DNA of 64,000 nucleotides from Paraburkholderia panacisoli. GTDB taxonomy: Bacteria > Pseudomonadota > Gammaproteobacteria > Burkholderiales > Burkholderiaceae. The stretch is taken from contig NZ_VTUZ01000015.1 in the NCBI RefSeq assembly GCF_008369935.1, positions 1-64,000 of the forward strand, in the 5' to 3' direction. The position numbers and the translations under genes were made by a program. Shown here one piece after another: positions 51,632 through 59,268 of this stretch. Numbering within the stretch: the stretch's first letter is position 1; each line of letters starts with the position of its first letter. The notes under the pieces are model-generated. The model made no database searches and was not told the origin of the DNA. It saw only the letters and a program-made list of their open reading frames with translations.

Positions 51632-52473
51632 GCACGACGACCTTGCGCGTGAAAGCGCCACCGGGTTTTCGCGTCGATGCCGCCGTGCTGCGACCGGCAT
51701 CGCTCGCGAGCATGAGCGTGGCTGAGATCGAGCGCATCGTTCTGCCGTCCGGCAACGAAAGTTGCGCTGTCGGCGATGTGTTCCAGGTGTCGCACAATGG
51801 AACAGCTGTGTCACAGCGGTACACCGATGAGGATACCGCGACGCTGGTCATCGACGGCGCCGCGCCGTGGCTCGACCGCGTCGGCGCGCGGATGGACGGC
51901 GGCCACCTCGCCGTGCAGGGTTCGGTCGGCGACTACAGCGGCTTCAGGATGACGGGCGGCGTGCTGCACGTCGACGGCAATGCCGGGCATTTCACCGGTT
52001 GCGAAATGCGCGGTGGCCGGCTGACGGTGACCGGCGACAGCGGCGATTTCGCCGCCGGCGCGCTGACTGGCGACATGGAAGGCATGACTGGCGGCACCCT
52101 GACGATCCATCGCAACGCGGGCGCGCGGCTGGCCGACCGGATGCGCCGCGGGCTGGTGCTGGTCGGCGGCGACGCAGGCGAATTTGCGGCCTCGCGGCTG
52201 GTGGCCGGTACCGTGGGCGTCGCGGGCCAGCTTGGCCCGCATTATGCGTATGGGATGAGGCGCGGCACGCTGCTGCTCGCGCGGCGGCCCGCCCATGTGC
52301 CGGTGACCTTCACCGGCGGCGGCCATGGATTCGACGTATTCTGGTCGCTGCTCGTGCGCAGTCTCGCGGATGAAATCGCCCCCTTTTCGCAGTGGCGCGC
52401 GGACCGCTTGCCGGCCCGCTACACGGGCGATCTCGCGGTGGACGGGAGAGGCGAAATACTGGTCGCCGGCTAA
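51628..52473 (+). CDS. fhcC: formyltransferase/hydrolase complex subunit C
   Basis: A 281-residue protein with a right-handed beta-helix of GXGXG-type repeats (GGHLAVQGSVGDYSG, GGVLHVDGNAGHF, GGRLTVTGDSGDF, GGTLTIHRNAGA). This matches FwdC/FmdC and the glutamate synthase C-terminal domain. It is the structural subunit beside FhcA. Last gene of fhcBADC; a short palindrome (TCAGAT-GAA-ATCTGA, 52492-52506) follows its stop. Confidence 0.92.
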   Translation: MSTTTLRVKAPPGFRVDAAVLRPASLASMSVAEIERIVLPSGNESCAVGDVFQVSHNGTAVSQRYTDEDTATLVIDGAAPWLDRVGARMDGGHLAVQGSVGDYSGFRMTGGVLHVDGNAGHFTGCEMRGGRLTVTGDSGDFAAGALTGDMEGMTGGTLTIHRNAGARLADRMRRGLVLVGGDAGEFAASRLVAGTVGVAGQLGPHYAYGMRRGTLLLARRPAHVPVTFTGGGHGFDVFWSLLVRSLADEIAPFSQWRADRLPARYTGDLAVDGRGEILVAG

Positions 52474-52491
52474 AGGCGCGCGGCCCGTCGG

Positions 52492-52506
52492 TCAGATGAA
52501 ATCTGA
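52492..52506. promoter_or_regulatory. short palindrome between fhcC and cytochrome b561
   Basis: TCAGAT-GAA-ATCTGA, a perfect 15-base palindrome 18 bases after the fhcC stop and about 48 bases before the cytochrome gene. It could be an operator or a weak hairpin. Confidence 0.3.
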
Positions 52507-52553
52507 TGGAAAGGGTGTTCGACAAGAGACACCAGCCACGAAAGGAGACAGGC

Positions 52554-53120
52554 ATGACGACAGCGCATTCTCCGAACGCGAAGCGAGCTCTCGGCGCTCG
52601 CGCGCCACGTTATGCCGGTTCATTGATCGCGCTGCATTGGCTGATCGCGCTTGGCATCATCGGCCTGCTCGCGGTCGGGTTCTATATGGTCGGATTGCCG
52701 AAGGGCTTGCCTGTCAAAGCGACGTTGATCAACCTGCACAAGTCGCTCGGGCTGACGGTTTTCCTGCTGGTGCTTCTGCGCATCGTGGCGCGGGCGGCCC
52801 TTCATCGGCCACCCCTGCCGCCGATGCCACCGTGGCAACGCGCCGCCGCGCGCACTACGCAGGGTCTTTTATATGTCGGCATGGTCGTGATGCCGCTTGC
52901 CGGTTATCTCGGTTCTTCGTTCAACCGCTATGGCACGCGTTTCTGGGGCATCCCGCTGCCGCAGTGGGGTTGGGACGACGCGCATTTGCGCGAGCTTTTC
53001 TTCGGCATTCACGAGGCCGTGGCATTCGTGGTGATCGCACTGATCGTGCTGCACGTGGCCGGCGCGCTCAAGCATCAATGGCTCGATCGCGACAACCTGC
53101 TCGCGAGGATGCTGCCATGA
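52554..53120 (+). CDS. cytochrome b561-type membrane protein
   Basis: A 188-residue integral membrane protein with about four hydrophobic segments (near 27-45, 60-80, 100-122, 152-172). Histidines in IALHWLIAL, INLHKSLG, GIHEAVAF and IVLHVAGALKH are the usual two haem-b ligand pairs. It may move electrons between the quinone pool and periplasmic partners. AAGGAGA precedes the ATG at 52554. It stands between fhc and pqq genes and overlaps the alpha/beta hydrolase by ATGA. Its physiological partner is not evident. Confidence 0.8.
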   Translation: MTTAHSPNAKRALGARAPRYAGSLIALHWLIALGIIGLLAVGFYMVGLPKGLPVKATLINLHKSLGLTVFLLVLLRIVARAALHRPPLPPMPPWQRAAARTTQGLLYVGMVVMPLAGYLGSSFNRYGTRFWGIPLPQWGWDDAHLRELFFGIHEAVAFVVIALIVLHVAGALKHQWLDRDNLLARMLP

Positions 53121-54133
53121 CGATGCGCGATCGGGAGCGCGGTTCGCGGCACGCATCGCCGCCGCTCGAAGCCGGCACGCTGCGCACGCGCGATGGTCAT
53201 CGCGTGTCGTTCGCGGTGGCCGGCGCAGCCGACGGAGTGCCGGTGGCGGTCCTGCACGGTGGCCCCGGCAGCGGCAGTCAGCCAGGTGCGCTGCGGCTCT
53301 TCGATCTGAGCCGCTTCCGCGTCGTGCTGATCGATCAGCGCGGCACCGGCGCATCGACGCCGCACGGCAGCGTGCGCCACAACCGCACCGACTATCTGAT
53401 CGCCGATCTCGAAGCGATCCGCGCGCGGCTCGGCTTCGCCCGCTGGGGCGTGCTCGGCGGATCGTGGGGCGCGGCGCTGGCGCTGGCGTATGCCGGGCAG
53501 TGCCCGCAGTCGGTCACGGGCGTCGTGATGCGCGGGCTGTTCCTCACATCCGCGCGGGAAGTTCGCGGCCTGTTCGTCACGTCCCGGCGACGCGCGCCGC
53601 GTGCGTGGGCAAAGCTGCGCGCCGCTGCTCGGTGCGAGCGGTCTGCCGGATTGGCGGCTCGCTGCGCCGCCGGCCTGCAATACGGCGCGAACGAAACGCG
53701 GCAACGCGCGCTCGCGCTCGCATGGCGCGGCTACGAGGACGCGGTGCTGGCGAGCGCCGCCACGCGCCGCGCGGCGCCGCCTCGCGCAAGGCAGTCGCAA
53801 CGGCTCGCCCGCAAGCTGACCGGCAAATACCGCATCCAGGCCCACTACCTCGCACATCGCTGCTGGCTCGGCGAAACCCGTCTACTGTCGCTGGCGCGCC
53901 GCGCGGCGGCGGCCGGCGTCCCGCTTGCCGCGGTGCATGGTTCACGCGACCCGGTTTGTCCGTCCGGCAATCTGCGGCGCTTCGCCCGCGCGGTTCCCGC
54001 TGCGCAGGTCCAGCTAGTAAGCGCGGGTCATCTGCCGAGCGACCCGGCGCTTCATGAACGCGTCGCGCACGTGCTCGCCGCGATGTTCGTCCCGACCATT
54101 CACGAGGGGCGCAGCATGCGCCGCGCGGCATGA
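53117..54133 (+). CDS. alpha/beta hydrolase, proline iminopeptidase-like
   Basis: A 338-residue S33-type hydrolase. VAVLHGGPGSGSQPG (oxyanion loop), DQRGTGASTPHG and the nucleophile elbow GVLGGSWGAALALAYA with Ser in GGSWG match proline iminopeptidases; GSRDPVCP and AGHLPSD supply Asp and His. The middle cap region is arginine/alanine-rich and less typical. It is coupled by ATGA overlaps to cytochrome b561 and to pqqB. As no pqqF/pqqG protease gene is visible, a role in PqqA processing is conceivable (inference). Confidence 0.78.
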   Translation: MTMRDRERGSRHASPPLEAGTLRTRDGHRVSFAVAGAADGVPVAVLHGGPGSGSQPGALRLFDLSRFRVVLIDQRGTGASTPHGSVRHNRTDYLIADLEAIRARLGFARWGVLGGSWGAALALAYAGQCPQSVTGVVMRGLFLTSAREVRGLFVTSRRRAPRAWAKLRAAARCERSAGLAARCAAGLQYGANETRQRALALAWRGYEDAVLASAATRRAAPPRARQSQRLARKLTGKYRIQAHYLAHRCWLGETRLLSLARRAAAAGVPLAAVHGSRDPVCPSGNLRRFARAVPAAQVQLVSAGHLPSDPALHERVAHVLAAMFVPTIHEGRSMRRAA

Positions 54134-55068
54134 AGATCAAGGTACTCGGTTCATCGGCTGGCGGCGGCTTTCCGCAGTGGAACTGCAACTGCCGCAATTG
54201 CGACGGCGTGCGCCGCGGCACGCTGAAGGCGACGCGCCGCACGCAGTCGTCGATTGCGGTGAGCGCGAACGGCGAGGACTGGCTGCTCGTCAATGCGTCG
54301 CCGGATCTGCTCACGCAGATCGCGGCGAATCCCGAGCTTCAACCCGCGCGCCGCGCACGCGATAGCGGCATTGCCGCCGTGCTCGTGATCGACGCGCAGA
54401 TCGACCATGTCACCGGCCTGCTGATGCTGCGCGAGCGTGACACGCCCCTGCCGCTCTACGCCACCGATGCGGTATGGCAAGACCTCGGCTCCGGTTTTCC
54501 GGTAGCGCCGATTCTTTCTCACTACTGCGGCGTCGAGCATCACCGCATTGCGCTCGACGGCGCGCCGCTCGCCGTGGCTGCGTTGAACGGCGTGCGAATC
54601 GACGCGCTGCCGCTGTCGAGCAAGGCGCCGCCCTACTCGCCGCACCGCAATGCGCCCGAGCGGGGCGATAACATCGGACTCGTCTTCACGAACCAGCAAT
54701 CGGGCAAGCGTGTGTTCTACGCACCGGGACTCGGCGCGATCGAAGAACATGTGCTGGCGGCCATGCGCGAGGCCGACCTGCTGCTGGTGGACGGCACGCT
54801 GTGGACCGGCGATGAAATGATCCGCCTCGGCCTGTCGAAGAAGACGGCTGCCGACATGGGACATCTGCCGCAAACAGGTTCGGGCGGCATGATCGAAACG
54901 TTGGATTCGCTCGACGCGGATCGCAGCGGCACAGCAGGCGCTATCCGCAAGGTGCTCATTCATATCAACAACACCAACCCGATCCTGATCGAGGACGGCC
55001 CCGAGCGGCGCGTGCTCGCTGAACACGGGATCGAGGTGGCGTACGACGGCATGACCATCGAACTTTGA
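54130..55068 (+). CDS. pqqB: PqqB, metallo-beta-lactamase-fold PQQ synthesis protein
   Basis: A 312-residue protein beginning MKIKVLGSSAGGGFPQWNCN. CNCRNC at residues 18-23 is the structural zinc site; IDAQIDHVTGLLMLRE is the modified metallo-hydrolase motif. PqqB acts in hydroxylation of the Glu-Tyr intermediate in PQQ synthesis. It overlaps the hydrolase gene by ATGA and is 64 bases ahead of pqqC. Confidence 0.95.
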   Translation: MKIKVLGSSAGGGFPQWNCNCRNCDGVRRGTLKATRRTQSSIAVSANGEDWLLVNASPDLLTQIAANPELQPARRARDSGIAAVLVIDAQIDHVTGLLMLRERDTPLPLYATDAVWQDLGSGFPVAPILSHYCGVEHHRIALDGAPLAVAALNGVRIDALPLSSKAPPYSPHRNAPERGDNIGLVFTNQQSGKRVFYAPGLGAIEEHVLAAMREADLLLVDGTLWTGDEMIRLGLSKKTAADMGHLPQTGSGGMIETLDSLDADRSGTAGAIRKVLIHINNTNPILIEDGPERRVLAEHGIEVAYDGMTIEL

Positions 55069-55132
55069 AGCGCAGAACTGCATGGGAGCAGTGACGAGGC
55101 GCGGCAGTGAACGACATCAAAACGGAGACGGC

Positions 55133-55891
55133 ATGAACGCGAAAGATAGCCATGAGACGACGCCGATGCGCGGCGCGAGTGCGAACCGGACTACAGGCGC
55201 CGATGAGCCCGCCTGGAGCCGCGACGAATTCGAAGCACAGTTGCGCGCGAAAGGCACCGCCTATCACATTCATCACCCGTTCAACGTGAAGATGAATAGC
55301 GGCGGCTGCTCGCGCGAGCAGATTCGCGGCTGGGTCGCGAACCGTTTCTATTACCAGATCAACATTCCGCTGAAGGACGCGGCGATCCTCTCGAACTGTC
55401 CGGACCGCGAGACGCGCCGCCGCTGGGTGCTGCGCATTCTGGATCATGACGGTTACGACGGCGCGGAAGGCGGCATCGAAACATGGGCGCGTCTCGCGGA
55501 CGCAGTCGGACTGTCGCGCGACGAGCTCTGGTCGCTCGAACAGGTGACGCCGGGCGTGCGTTTCGCCGTGGATGCATATGTGAATTTCGCGCGTCGCGCG
55601 CCGTGGCAGGAATCGGTGTGCTCGTCGCTTACGGAGATGTTCGCGCCTCAGGTTCATCGCGACCGGCTCGCGAGCTGGCCGGAACATTATCCGTGGATCG
55701 AACCCGCGGGCCTCGCGTATTTCCGCTCGCGCATTTTGCTCGCCCAACGCGACGTGCAGCACGGGCTCGAAGTCACGCTCGCGCATTTCACGCGACGCGA
55801 CCAGCAGGAACGGGCGCTGGAGATCCTGCAGTTCAAGCTCGACATTCTGTGGACCATGCTGGACTCGATCGAAAAGGCCTTCCCTCAATGA
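55133..55891 (+). CDS. pqqC: PqqC, pyrroloquinoline-quinone synthase
   Basis: A 252-residue cofactor-free oxidase that carries out the final ring closure and eight-electron oxidation to PQQ. YHIHHPFNVKMNSGGCSREQIRGWVANRFYYQ and ILDHDGYDGAEGGIETW hold the active-site histidines, tyrosine and arginine. The start at 55133 (GGAG) adds about 30 variable residues before the conserved domain. It ends in an ATGA overlap with pqqD. Confidence 0.95.
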   Translation: MNAKDSHETTPMRGASANRTTGADEPAWSRDEFEAQLRAKGTAYHIHHPFNVKMNSGGCSREQIRGWVANRFYYQINIPLKDAAILSNCPDRETRRRWVLRILDHDGYDGAEGGIETWARLADAVGLSRDELWSLEQVTPGVRFAVDAYVNFARRAPWQESVCSSLTEMFAPQVHRDRLASWPEHYPWIEPAGLAYFRSRILLAQRDVQHGLEVTLAHFTRRDQQERALEILQFKLDILWTMLDSIEKAFPQ

Positions 55892-56178
55892 ACGACGTGA
55901 CACGCGCCGGCGGCGCCGCGCAAGCCGCCTCTCCGTTGACGATCGCGAGGCCATTTCGCCTGCAGTGGGAAACCGCGCAGAACGCGCATGTGCTGCTCTA
56001 CCCCGAGGGGATGGTGAAGCTCAATCAAAGTGCGGGGGAAATTCTCAAACGCTGTGACGGCACGCGCGACATCGACACGCTGATCGCCGATCTGGAACAG
56101 GCGTTCAACACCACCGGGCTCGGCACCGAAGTGCGGGCCTTCATTGCCGACGCGCACGGGCGCGGCTGGCTGGAGTAG
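55888..56178 (+). CDS. pqqD: PqqD, PqqA-binding chaperone
   Basis: A 96-residue winged-helix RiPP recognition protein. FRLQWETAQNAHVLLYPEGMVKLNQSAGEILKRCDG is characteristic; it binds PqqA and presents it to PqqE. It is between pqqC (ATGA overlap) and pqqE (4 bases). Confidence 0.94.
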   Translation: MNDVTRAGGAAQAASPLTIARPFRLQWETAQNAHVLLYPEGMVKLNQSAGEILKRCDGTRDIDTLIADLEQAFNTTGLGTEVRAFIADAHGRGWLE

Positions 56179-56182
56179 CGCG

Positions 56183-57409
56183 ATGACCGATCTCTCGCAA
56201 CCCGCTGCCGGCGTTCAGCCCGACGACACCGCCGCCAGCGTGCCGCCGCCGCTGTGGCTGCTCGCGGAGCTGACCTATCGCTGTCCGCTGCACTGCGCGT
56301 TTTGCTACAACCCGCTCGACTATACGGATCACAGCCGCGAACTCAGCACCGCGCAATGGATCGACGTGCTACGCGAAGCGCGCGCGATCGGCGCGGTGCA
56401 GCTCGGCTTTTCGGGCGGCGAGCCGCTCGTGCGCGACGACGTCGAAGTGCTGGTGGAAGAGGCGCACAAGCTCGGCTTCTATACGAATCTGATCACCTCC
56501 GGGGTCGGCCTCACCGACCAGCGGCTCGGCGATTTGAAGGCTGCCGGTCTCGACCATATCCAGTTGTCGTTTCAGGACTCGACGCAGCAGTTGAACGACT
56601 TCCTGAGCAGCACGCGCACCTTCGAGCTGAAACAGCGCGTCGCCGCTTCGATCAAACGGCACGGCTTTCCGATGGTGCTCAACTGCGTGCTGCATCGCTA
56701 CAACCTGCCGCACGTCGGCAAGATCATCGACATGGCGTTGGCGATGGGCGCCGAATATCTGGAACTTGCCAACACGCAGTATTACGGCTGGGCGCACGCG
56801 AACGAGGCGCAGTTGATGCCGACGCGCGAGCAGCTCGAAGAAGCCGAAGCGGTGGTCGCGCACTATCGCCGCACGCACGGCGAGCGCTGCAAGATTTTCT
56901 TCGTCGTGCCGGACTACTTCGAGCACCGCCCAAAACGTTGCATGAATGGCTGGGGCGCGGTCTTTCTCGGCGTCGCGCCGGACGGCGTCGCACTGCCCTG
57001 TCACGCCGCGCGCGGCCTGCCGGGCCTGACGCTGCCGAACGTGAAAGAGACGCCGTTGCGCGAAATCTGGTACGAGAGCGATGCGTTCAACCGCTTTCGC
57101 GGTCTGCACTGGCTCAAGGAACCTTGCCGCAGTTGCGAGGAAAAGGAACACGATCTGGGTGGCTGCCGCTGCCAGGCCTACCTGCTCACAGGCGACGCGG
57201 CGAACGCCGACCCTGTTTGCGACAAGTCGCCGTTTCACGAGACCGTGGTCAAGGTCGTGCAGCGCGCGGCCTCGGCGTCGGCAGCGGCCACCGTGGCGCG
57301 CGAACAGCCCATCCTGTTTCGTAACGACGCCAACTCCCGCAAGCTCGCGGCCGCCGCCCGCGAGCCCGACGTCACTGTCATCAGCGGCGGCAGCGGAGCC
57401 AAACCATGA
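56183..57409 (+). CDS. pqqE: PqqE, radical SAM PqqA cross-linking enzyme
   Basis: A 408-residue radical SAM protein. CPLHCAFC (Cys34, Cys38, Cys41) binds the catalytic cluster; the C-terminal SPASM part has CHAARG, CRSCEEKEHDLGGCRCQA and DPVCDKSPFH. It joins Glu16 and Tyr20 of PqqA. GGAG precedes the start. About 40 residues after the SPASM domain are extra and variable. It overlaps the response regulator by ATGA. Confidence 0.95.
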   Translation: MTDLSQPAAGVQPDDTAASVPPPLWLLAELTYRCPLHCAFCYNPLDYTDHSRELSTAQWIDVLREARAIGAVQLGFSGGEPLVRDDVEVLVEEAHKLGFYTNLITSGVGLTDQRLGDLKAAGLDHIQLSFQDSTQQLNDFLSSTRTFELKQRVAASIKRHGFPMVLNCVLHRYNLPHVGKIIDMALAMGAEYLELANTQYYGWAHANEAQLMPTREQLEEAEAVVAHYRRTHGERCKIFFVVPDYFEHRPKRCMNGWGAVFLGVAPDGVALPCHAARGLPGLTLPNVKETPLREIWYESDAFNRFRGLHWLKEPCRSCEEKEHDLGGCRCQAYLLTGDAANADPVCDKSPFHETVVKVVQRAASASAAATVAREQPILFRNDANSRKLAAAAREPDVTVISGGSGAKP

Positions 57410-58068
57410 CTGCGGGAACCATCTCCGTCCTGCTCGTCGACGACCATGCGGTCGTGCGCGAAGGCTACCGGCGTCTGCTCGAACTGAACTCCGACGTGCA
57501 GGTGTGCGGCGAGGCCGCCGATGCCGCGCAGGCCTATCAGCGCTTCTGCGCATTGCGGCCCGACGTGGTCGTGATGGATGTGTCGCTGCCGGGTGCGAGC
57601 GGCATCGAAGCCATGCGGCGCATGCTCGCGCGTGAGCCGGACGCGCGCGTGCTGATCTTCAGCGTGCATGAAGAATCGATCTTCGTGCGCCGTGCGCTCG
57701 ATGCCGGCGCGCTCGGCTACGTGACCAAAGCCAGCGCGCCCGATGTGCTGGTGGAAGCGGTGCGCTCCATCGCCCGGCGCTCGGGCTATCTGAGCCCGGA
57801 CGTCTCACAGGCGCTGGCGATGCGCACGGCCTTCAACGAAGGACCGCCCGGGCGTCAGTTGTCGGCCCGCGAGTTCGAGGTGCTGCGTCTGCTCGTGCAG
57901 GGTTATACGCTGCCGAGCATCGCCGAGAAGCTGGGGTTGAGTCAGAAGACGGTGGCCAACCATCAATCCGTGATCCGGCAGAAGTTCGGCGCCGACAACG
58001 GCGTGCAGCTCGCGCAGATGGCGAGCCGGCTCGGACTTCAGTTCACGGGTTCGGCGAGCCCCGCGTGA
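57406..58068 (+). CDS. NarL/LuxR-family response regulator
   Basis: A 220-residue two-component regulator. Receiver domain 1-125 with DD at 12-13, phospho-acceptor Asp58 (VVMDVS) and Lys near 108 (YVTKAS); LuxR helix-turn-helix about 150-210 (LSAREFEVLRLLVQGYTLPSIAEKLGLSQKTVANH). It overlaps pqqE by ATGA, so it is made with the PQQ enzymes and may control methanol or PQQ genes (inference). Its stop lies inside the end of the opposing kinase gene. Confidence 0.9.
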   Translation: MTAGTISVLLVDDHAVVREGYRRLLELNSDVQVCGEAADAAQAYQRFCALRPDVVVMDVSLPGASGIEAMRRMLAREPDARVLIFSVHEESIFVRRALDAGALGYVTKASAPDVLVEAVRSIARRSGYLSPDVSQALAMRTAFNEGPPGRQLSAREFEVLRLLVQGYTLPSIAEKLGLSQKTVANHQSVIRQKFGADNGVQLAQMASRLGLQFTGSASPA

Positions 58069-59087
58069 GCGGGCACGCGTGCGCAGAACAGAAAACCGCC
58101 TTGCGGCTTGCTCGCCACATGAAATTCGCCGCCGAGCGCTTCGACGCGCTCGCGCATGCCGATCAGCCCGAGTCCGGCGCGTGGCTTCGTGAGATCTGTG
58201 CCGGGACCGTCGTCTGCCATGGTCACGACGATTTCGTCGATCAACCCCTGAGGCGCGCGCGCGTCCGGTGTTTCTCGCGGCGCGCGCACCATGAACACTT
58301 CCACGCGTGAGCGGCGCGCGAACTTCGACACATTGGTCAGCCCTTCCTGCACGAGCCGGTAGAGCGTGATGGTAAGCGCCTCGCTCAGGCCGCTGAAATC
58401 CCCTTCTATCGTCAGCGAGAACGATGCGTCGGGCAGACGCTCGCGCCAGCCGTCGACGCAATGTTCGAGTGCGCTCGGCAAGCCGAACTCGTCGAGGCCG
58501 ATAGGCCGCAAGCGGCGGATCATGTCGCCGATCTCCCGGTAGACGTGACTTGCGCTCTGAATCAGACCCATTGCGACACGGTGGATCTCAGGCTCGCGCC
58601 CGCTGGACAGATCGCGGATGCGTGCGGCGTCGAGCGAGATGGCATTCAGATACTGGCCCAGTTCATCGTGGAGTTCGCGCGCCATATGACGGCGTTCGAG
58701 TTCCTGCGCCTGCAGCGCCTGATTCGCGAGACGCCGGTTGTCGGCGAGCAGCCGCTCGGCCTGCTCTTCCAAATAGCGGCGATGGCTCAACTCGCGGCGC
58801 GCGTCGCGGTAGCGGCGCCACGCGAACCACGCAAGGCCGATCGACAGCACGCATAGCGTGCCCGGCAATTCGTCGAGCTGGAAGCGCTCCATGCCGCGCG
58901 TGAACCGGTAGGCGCGTTCGCTGATATCGAACGCGGCGCCGAGCACCGCGGCCAGCGCGGTCACGGCGACGACCCACGCGAGATCGCGCCATATCGTGGA
59001 TTGCGGCGGCGAAGGTGGCGACGAATGTGGCGACGGTTGTGGCGACATACGGCCAGCAGAGGATGAGTGGATCGGGTCGCTTGACAT
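58038..59087 (-). CDS. NarX/UhpB-type sensor histidine kinase
   Basis: A 349-residue membrane kinase. Two transmembrane segments (about 34-53 and 74-91) enclose a short periplasmic loop of about 20 residues, followed by a coiled coil (95-135), HisKA_3 box MARELHDELGQYLN with His140, and an ATPase domain (ADDGPGTD, GLGLIGMRERVEALGG). The loop is too small for a large sensor domain, so sensing may be in the membrane or by a partner. It converges on the response regulator with a 31-base tail overlap, an unusual arrangement for a cognate pair. Confidence 0.88.
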   Translation of the reverse strand: MSSDPIHSSSAGRMSPQPSPHSSPPSPPQSTIWRDLAWVVAVTALAAVLGAAFDISERAYRFTRGMERFQLDELPGTLCVLSIGLAWFAWRRYRDARRELSHRRYLEEQAERLLADNRRLANQALQAQELERRHMARELHDELGQYLNAISLDAARIRDLSSGREPEIHRVAMGLIQSASHVYREIGDMIRRLRPIGLDEFGLPSALEHCVDGWRERLPDASFSLTIEGDFSGLSEALTITLYRLVQEGLTNVSKFARRSRVEVFMVRAPRETPDARAPQGLIDEIVVTMADDGPGTDLTKPRAGLGLIGMRERVEALGGEFHVASKPQGGFLFCARVPAHAGLAEPVN

Positions 59088-59268
59088 GACGTTTGCATTC
59101 TACCCAGTGCAATCGCGCGCAGCGGAGTTTTGCGCGGCTTTTGGGAACGCTTCCCTGGCAGATCGGGAAAAGCTCCCGCGCGGCTTACAGCCACGTATGC
59201 GAAGCTCTACACACACATCAAAGAACGCGTTATGCGCGCGAATATATCGAGGCGGCAGGAGTCGAAAG

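Noticed and set aside
52325..54133. A 602-residue fusion of cytochrome region and hydrolase
   Set aside because: The N-terminal part is the wrong frame of cytochrome b561; the hydrolase starts at 53117 with an ATGA overlap.
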